A stretch of 7,716 bases of DNA. Source: Solirubrobacterales bacterium 70-9. GTDB taxonomy: Bacteria; Actinomycetota; Thermoleophilia; Solirubrobacterales; 70-9. A model generated the notes under the pieces. It did no database searches. It saw only the letters and a list, made by a program, of their open reading frames with translations, and had not been told where the DNA came from. A program made the translations under genes and the position numbers. The stretch lies in contig MKSH01000123.1 in assembly GCA_001898095.1 (NCBI GenBank), positions 1 through 7,716 of the forward strand, written 5' to 3'. Below are positions 5,173 through 7,716 of the stretch, in pieces; position 1 is the first letter of the stretch, and each line of letters begins with the position of its first letter.

Positions 5173-6182
5173 CGCAGACCGTCCAATCGGTGACCGGTCC
5201 GATCGGCCCCGACGAGATGGGGCTGACGCTGCCCCACGAGCACGTTTTCATCAACATGACCCCGACCGAGCCGCGCGACGGGTTCATGACGATCCGGGAG
5301 GAGCGGATCGCCGACATCGAGAAGTTCAAGGCGGCCGGCGGGCAGACGCTCTGGGACGTCACCAACGCCGAGCTCAGCGACCGCGCCTTCCCCGTCTACT
5401 TCGACCAGGACCCGGCGCACGCGGTGAAAAACCCGATCACCGGCTCGCGCTCGGTGGCGAACGTGCTAGCGACCAAGGCGGTCGCCGAGGCGACCGGGGT
5501 GAACGTGATCCTCGGCGTCGGCCATTACTTCGATCACTACTTCGACGTCGACTGGTTCGAACGCAACTCGACCGACCAGATCGCCGAGTACCTGGTCGCC
5601 GACCTGGAAGACGAAATCCCGGGGACCGGGGTGCGGGCCGGGTTCATCGGCGAGGTCGCCTCCGACCTGCCCTACATCACCGCCCGCGAGGAGCGCTCGT
5701 TCCGGGCCTCCGGGCGCGCCGCCGCGCGCACCGGGGCGATGGTCTCGACCCACGCGCCGAGCTTCCCCACCGGCGGCACGCAGGTCGACATCCTCACCGC
5801 CGAGGGGGTCGCGCCGGAGCGGATCGTGATCGGCCACACCGACACGGTGAAGAGCCTCGACTACAGCGTCGACCTGCTGAAGCGCGGCGTCTACATCGAG
5901 TACGACTGCATGATGGCGGTCAAGTCCGGCGGGGTGATCGCCGCGAACGAGCTGAACCGGCGGGTGGAGTACGTCCGCGACCTGGTCGAGATGGGGTACG
6001 CCGAGAAGATCCTGCTGTCCCAGGACGTCAGCCAGCGCTCCCACCAGGCGGCGCACGGTGGGCCGGGGCTGACCTTCATCTTCGAGGAGTTCGCCGAGGC
6101 GGCCGTCGCCGCCGGGATCGAACCTGAGATTCTGCGGATAATGAATATGGACAATCCGCGCCGGGCGCTGTTCGGCGCTTGA
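5169..6182 (+). CDS. Phosphotriesterase-family (PTE/PHP-like) metal-dependent hydrolase
   Basis: A 337-aa amidohydrolase-superfamily TIM barrel of the phosphotriesterase family, full length. The start GPIGPDEMGLTLPHEHVF is typical. Metal ligands can be placed in order: His23 and His25 (PHEH), Glu162 (GFIGE), His195 (STHAPS), His223 (IGHTD) and Asp286 (LLSQDVS). The bridging position holds Glu rather than the carbamylated Lys of true phosphotriesterase, as in E. coli PHP and relatives, so a lactonase, esterase or amidase is more likely than an organophosphate hydrolase. The last residues, NMDNPRRALFG, are the conserved family C-terminus. The start overlaps the upstream stop (ATGA), with GGAGG at 5154-5158 as a somewhat distant ribosome site. 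No signal peptide is visible. Its role in the operon is probably the opening of a cyclic or ester intermediate, but the substrate is unknown. Confidence 0.88.
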   Translation: MTQTVQSVTGPIGPDEMGLTLPHEHVFINMTPTEPRDGFMTIREERIADIEKFKAAGGQTLWDVTNAELSDRAFPVYFDQDPAHAVKNPITGSRSVANVLATKAVAEATGVNVILGVGHYFDHYFDVDWFERNSTDQIAEYLVADLEDEIPGTGVRAGFIGEVASDLPYITAREERSFRASGRAAARTGAMVSTHAPSFPTGGTQVDILTAEGVAPERIVIGHTDTVKSLDYSVDLLKRGVYIEYDCMMAVKSGGVIAANELNRRVEYVRDLVEMGYAEKILLSQDVSQRSHQAAHGGPGLTFIFEEFAEAAVAAGIEPEILRIMNMDNPRRALFGA

Positions 6183-6196
6183 ACCCGAGGAGCGGC

Positions 6197-7009
6197 ATGG
6201 CGCAGATCTCGACCCTTGCCGGGGCCGTCGCGGAGCTGGTCCGCGACGGCGACACGGTGGCGCTGGAGGGCTTCACCCACCTGATCCCCTTCGCCGCCGG
6301 CCACGAGGTGATCCGCCAGGGGCGTGTCGACCTCACCCTGGTGCGGATGACGCCCGACCTGCTCTACGACCAGATGGTCGGCATGGGCTGCGCCCGGAAG
6401 CTTGTGTTCTCCTACGGCGGCAACCCCGGCGTCGGCTCCCTGCACCGCTTCCGCGACGCGATCGAGAACGGCTGGCCGCGCCCGCTGGAGATCGAAGAGC
6501 ACTCCCACGCCGGGATGGCGAACCGCTACGCCGCCGCCGCGGCCGGGCTGCCGATGGCGATCATGCGCGGCTACGCCGGCACCGACCTGATGGAGCGCAC
6601 CCGGGTGGAGGAGATCGAGTGCCCCTTCAGCGGCGAGAAGCTGGTCGCGGTGCCGGCGCTCGACCTCGACGTGGCGATCGTCCACGCCCAGGAGGCCGAT
6701 CGCGACGGCAACGTGCAGCTCTGGGGCATCCCCGGGGTGCAGAAGGAGGCGGTGCTCGGGGCGGATCGCTCGCTGGTCACGGTCGAGCGGATCGTCGAGG
6801 CGCTGGAGCCGCGACCGGGCGGCGTCGTCATCCCCGGCTGGGCGGTCGATGCAGTCGCCGAGGCACCGGGCGGCTCGCTGCCGAGCTACGCCCTCGGGAT
6901 CACCGAGCGCGACAACGACTTCTACAAGTTCTGGGACAAGCTCAGCCGCGATCGCGACGAGTTCCGCGCCTGGATGGAGGAGAACGTGATGAGCGGGGCG
7001 GCGGTCTGA
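6197..7009 (+). CDS. CoA-transferase family I, alpha subunit (glutaconate CoA-transferase A-like)
   Basis: A 270-aa alpha subunit that pairs with the next gene product to move CoA between carboxylic acids in the cytoplasm. Family features are the N-terminal DGDTVALEGF (17-26), the glycine-rich GGNPGVGS (74-81) and MRGYAGTDL (123-131), then the ALDLDVAIVHAQEADRDGN segment and VERIVE. The size and motifs fit the separate-subunit GctA-like group rather than fused enzymes. I chose the ATG at 6197, preceded by GAGGAG (6187-6192) with 4 bases between. A TTG at 6179 overlapping the upstream stop is possible but would put the ribosome site inside the gene. The end overlaps the next gene by one base (TGATG), typical of subunits made in equal amounts. 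It probably activates the acid released by the upstream hydrolases. Confidence 0.87.
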   Translation: MAQISTLAGAVAELVRDGDTVALEGFTHLIPFAAGHEVIRQGRVDLTLVRMTPDLLYDQMVGMGCARKLVFSYGGNPGVGSLHRFRDAIENGWPRPLEIEEHSHAGMANRYAAAAAGLPMAIMRGYAGTDLMERTRVEEIECPFSGEKLVAVPALDLDVAIVHAQEADRDGNVQLWGIPGVQKEAVLGADRSLVTVERIVEALEPRPGGVVIPGWAVDAVAEAPGGSLPSYALGITERDNDFYKFWDKLSRDRDEFRAWMEENVMSGAAV

Positions 7010-7716
7010 TGGCGGGCGACGCGGGCGCGGGCGCCACGGCGGCCGAGATCCAGACGATCATCGCGGCGCGCCTGCTGCGCGAGGCGGGCTCGGTCTTCAT
7101 CGGCGTCGGCCGCCCGTCGACCGCCGCGATCCTCGCCCGCGAGCTCTACAACCCGGGCCTGGTGCTGGTCTACGAGTCAGGGACGATCGGCGCCAAGCCG
7201 CGCCGCATCCCGCTCTCGATCGGCGACCCCGAACTTGCCGAGACCGCCGATGCGGTCGTCTCGGTGCCGGAGATGTTCAACTACTGGATCGGACCGGGGC
7301 GGATCGACGTGGCCTTCCTCGGCGCCGCCCAGGTGGACCGTCTCGGCAACCTGAACTCGACCGTGATCGGCGACTACGAGCACCCGAGGACGCGCCTCCC
7401 CGGCGCCGGCGGCGCGCCCGAGATCGCCCTCGGCTGCCCGGAGGTGATCGTGGTGGCGCCGCACGACAGCCGCACCTTCGTCGAGAAGCTCGACTTCCTG
7501 ACCACCGTGGCGGCGCCGAGCGCGGTGATCACCGACCTCGGCGTGCTCGAGCCCGACCCCGAGACCAAGGAGCTGACCCTGACCCGACTGCATCCCGGCG
7601 CCACCGTCCAGGCGGCGCGTGCGGCGACCGGCTGGGACCTCGCCGTCGCCGCGGACCCGACCACGACCGAGGACCCGACCGCCGACGAGCTCGCCGCCCT
7701 GCGGGAGCTGATCGCC
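7009..7716 (+). CDS. CoA-transferase family I, beta subunit (glutaconate CoA-transferase B-like), 3' truncated
   Basis: The catalytic beta subunit, with 236 codons visible and the frame open at the window edge, so probably only a short tail is missing. The catalytic Glu that forms the glutamyl-CoA thioester is most likely Glu56 in YESGTIGAKP (55-64), matching the active-site Glu of glutaconate CoA transferase. Other landmarks are the substrate-loop region SVPEMFNYW (85-93), GAAQVDRLGNLN (105-116) and the LPGAGGAPEIA glycine motif (130-140). The start ATG shares one base with the alpha-subunit stop (TGATG), and a preceding GGGGCGG is a weak ribosome site, so coupling is likely. With the alpha subunit it would form the usual heteromer. 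The acyl substrate is not predictable from sequence alone. Confidence 0.87.
   Translation, partial: MAGDAGAGATAAEIQTIIAARLLREAGSVFIGVGRPSTAAILARELYNPGLVLVYESGTIGAKPRRIPLSIGDPELAETADAVVSVPEMFNYWIGPGRIDVAFLGAAQVDRLGNLNSTVIGDYEHPRTRLPGAGGAPEIALGCPEVIVVAPHDSRTFVEKLDFLTTVAAPSAVITDLGVLEPDPETKELTLTRLHPGATVQAARAATGWDLAVAADPTTTEDPTADELAALRELIA

Larger units (their letters stand above)
1692..7716 (+). other. Putative catabolic operon, hydrolases followed by a CoA transferase
   Basis: Six recognisable genes run in the same direction. Junctions are ATGA (2972-2975), a 77-base gap possibly filled by a small ORF (4490-4566), ATGA (5169-5172), 14 bases (6183-6196) and TGATG (7007-7011). No terminator-like hairpin with a T run appears between them. 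The order of hydrolases first and CoA activation last is typical of degradation operons. The operon continues past the right edge, so later steps are unseen. Confidence 0.75.

Overview
This window is high-GC bacterial DNA. Coding stretches look close to 70% G+C or above, and third codon positions are almost all G or C. Gene starts overlap the preceding stop codon (ATGA, TGATG), and there are GTG as well as ATG starts. This fits a high-GC actinobacterium, perhaps Thermoleophilia/Solirubrobacterales. That placement is inferred from base composition and protein flavour only, because no marker gene is present.

Left part (1-819): the 3' portion of an IS481-family transposase gene, cut by the window edge. 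It has a one-base frameshift in its last codons, and no terminal inverted repeat can be seen after it. It ends against the 3' end of a convergent gene for a GntR/FadR-type regulator with an FCD ligand domain (816-1547, minus strand).

Control region (1548-1691): an AT-richer divergent intergenic region (about 45% G+C over 1571-1680 by hand count). It holds a 36-bp dyad centred at 1598/1599, a third copy of the same half-site at 1648-1655, and a strong Shine-Dalgarno sequence before the first operon gene. This looks like the operator region of the regulator.

Catabolic operon (1692 to beyond the right edge, plus strand): a tandem-duplicated two-domain cyclase-superfamily (KynB/isatin-hydrolase-like) metal hydrolase; a cytosolic gamma-glutamyltransferase-like Ntn hydrolase; a possible 26-codon small ORF that exactly fills the only gap in the operon; an isochorismatase-family cysteine hydrolase; a phosphotriesterase-family binuclear metal hydrolase; and the two subunits of a family I (glutaconate CoA-transferase-like) CoA transferase, the second truncated by the window edge. 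Most junctions overlap by 1-4 bases, so this looks like one translationally coupled transcript.

Working model (inference): an organic acid or cyclic amide, lactone or imide is sensed by the FCD regulator. It is then opened and trimmed in the cytoplasm by up to four mechanistically different hydrolases acting on C-N or C-O bonds. The resulting carboxylate is activated by the CoA transferase for entry into central metabolism. I do not recognise this gene combination as a named pathway, and the substrate cannot be read from the sequence.
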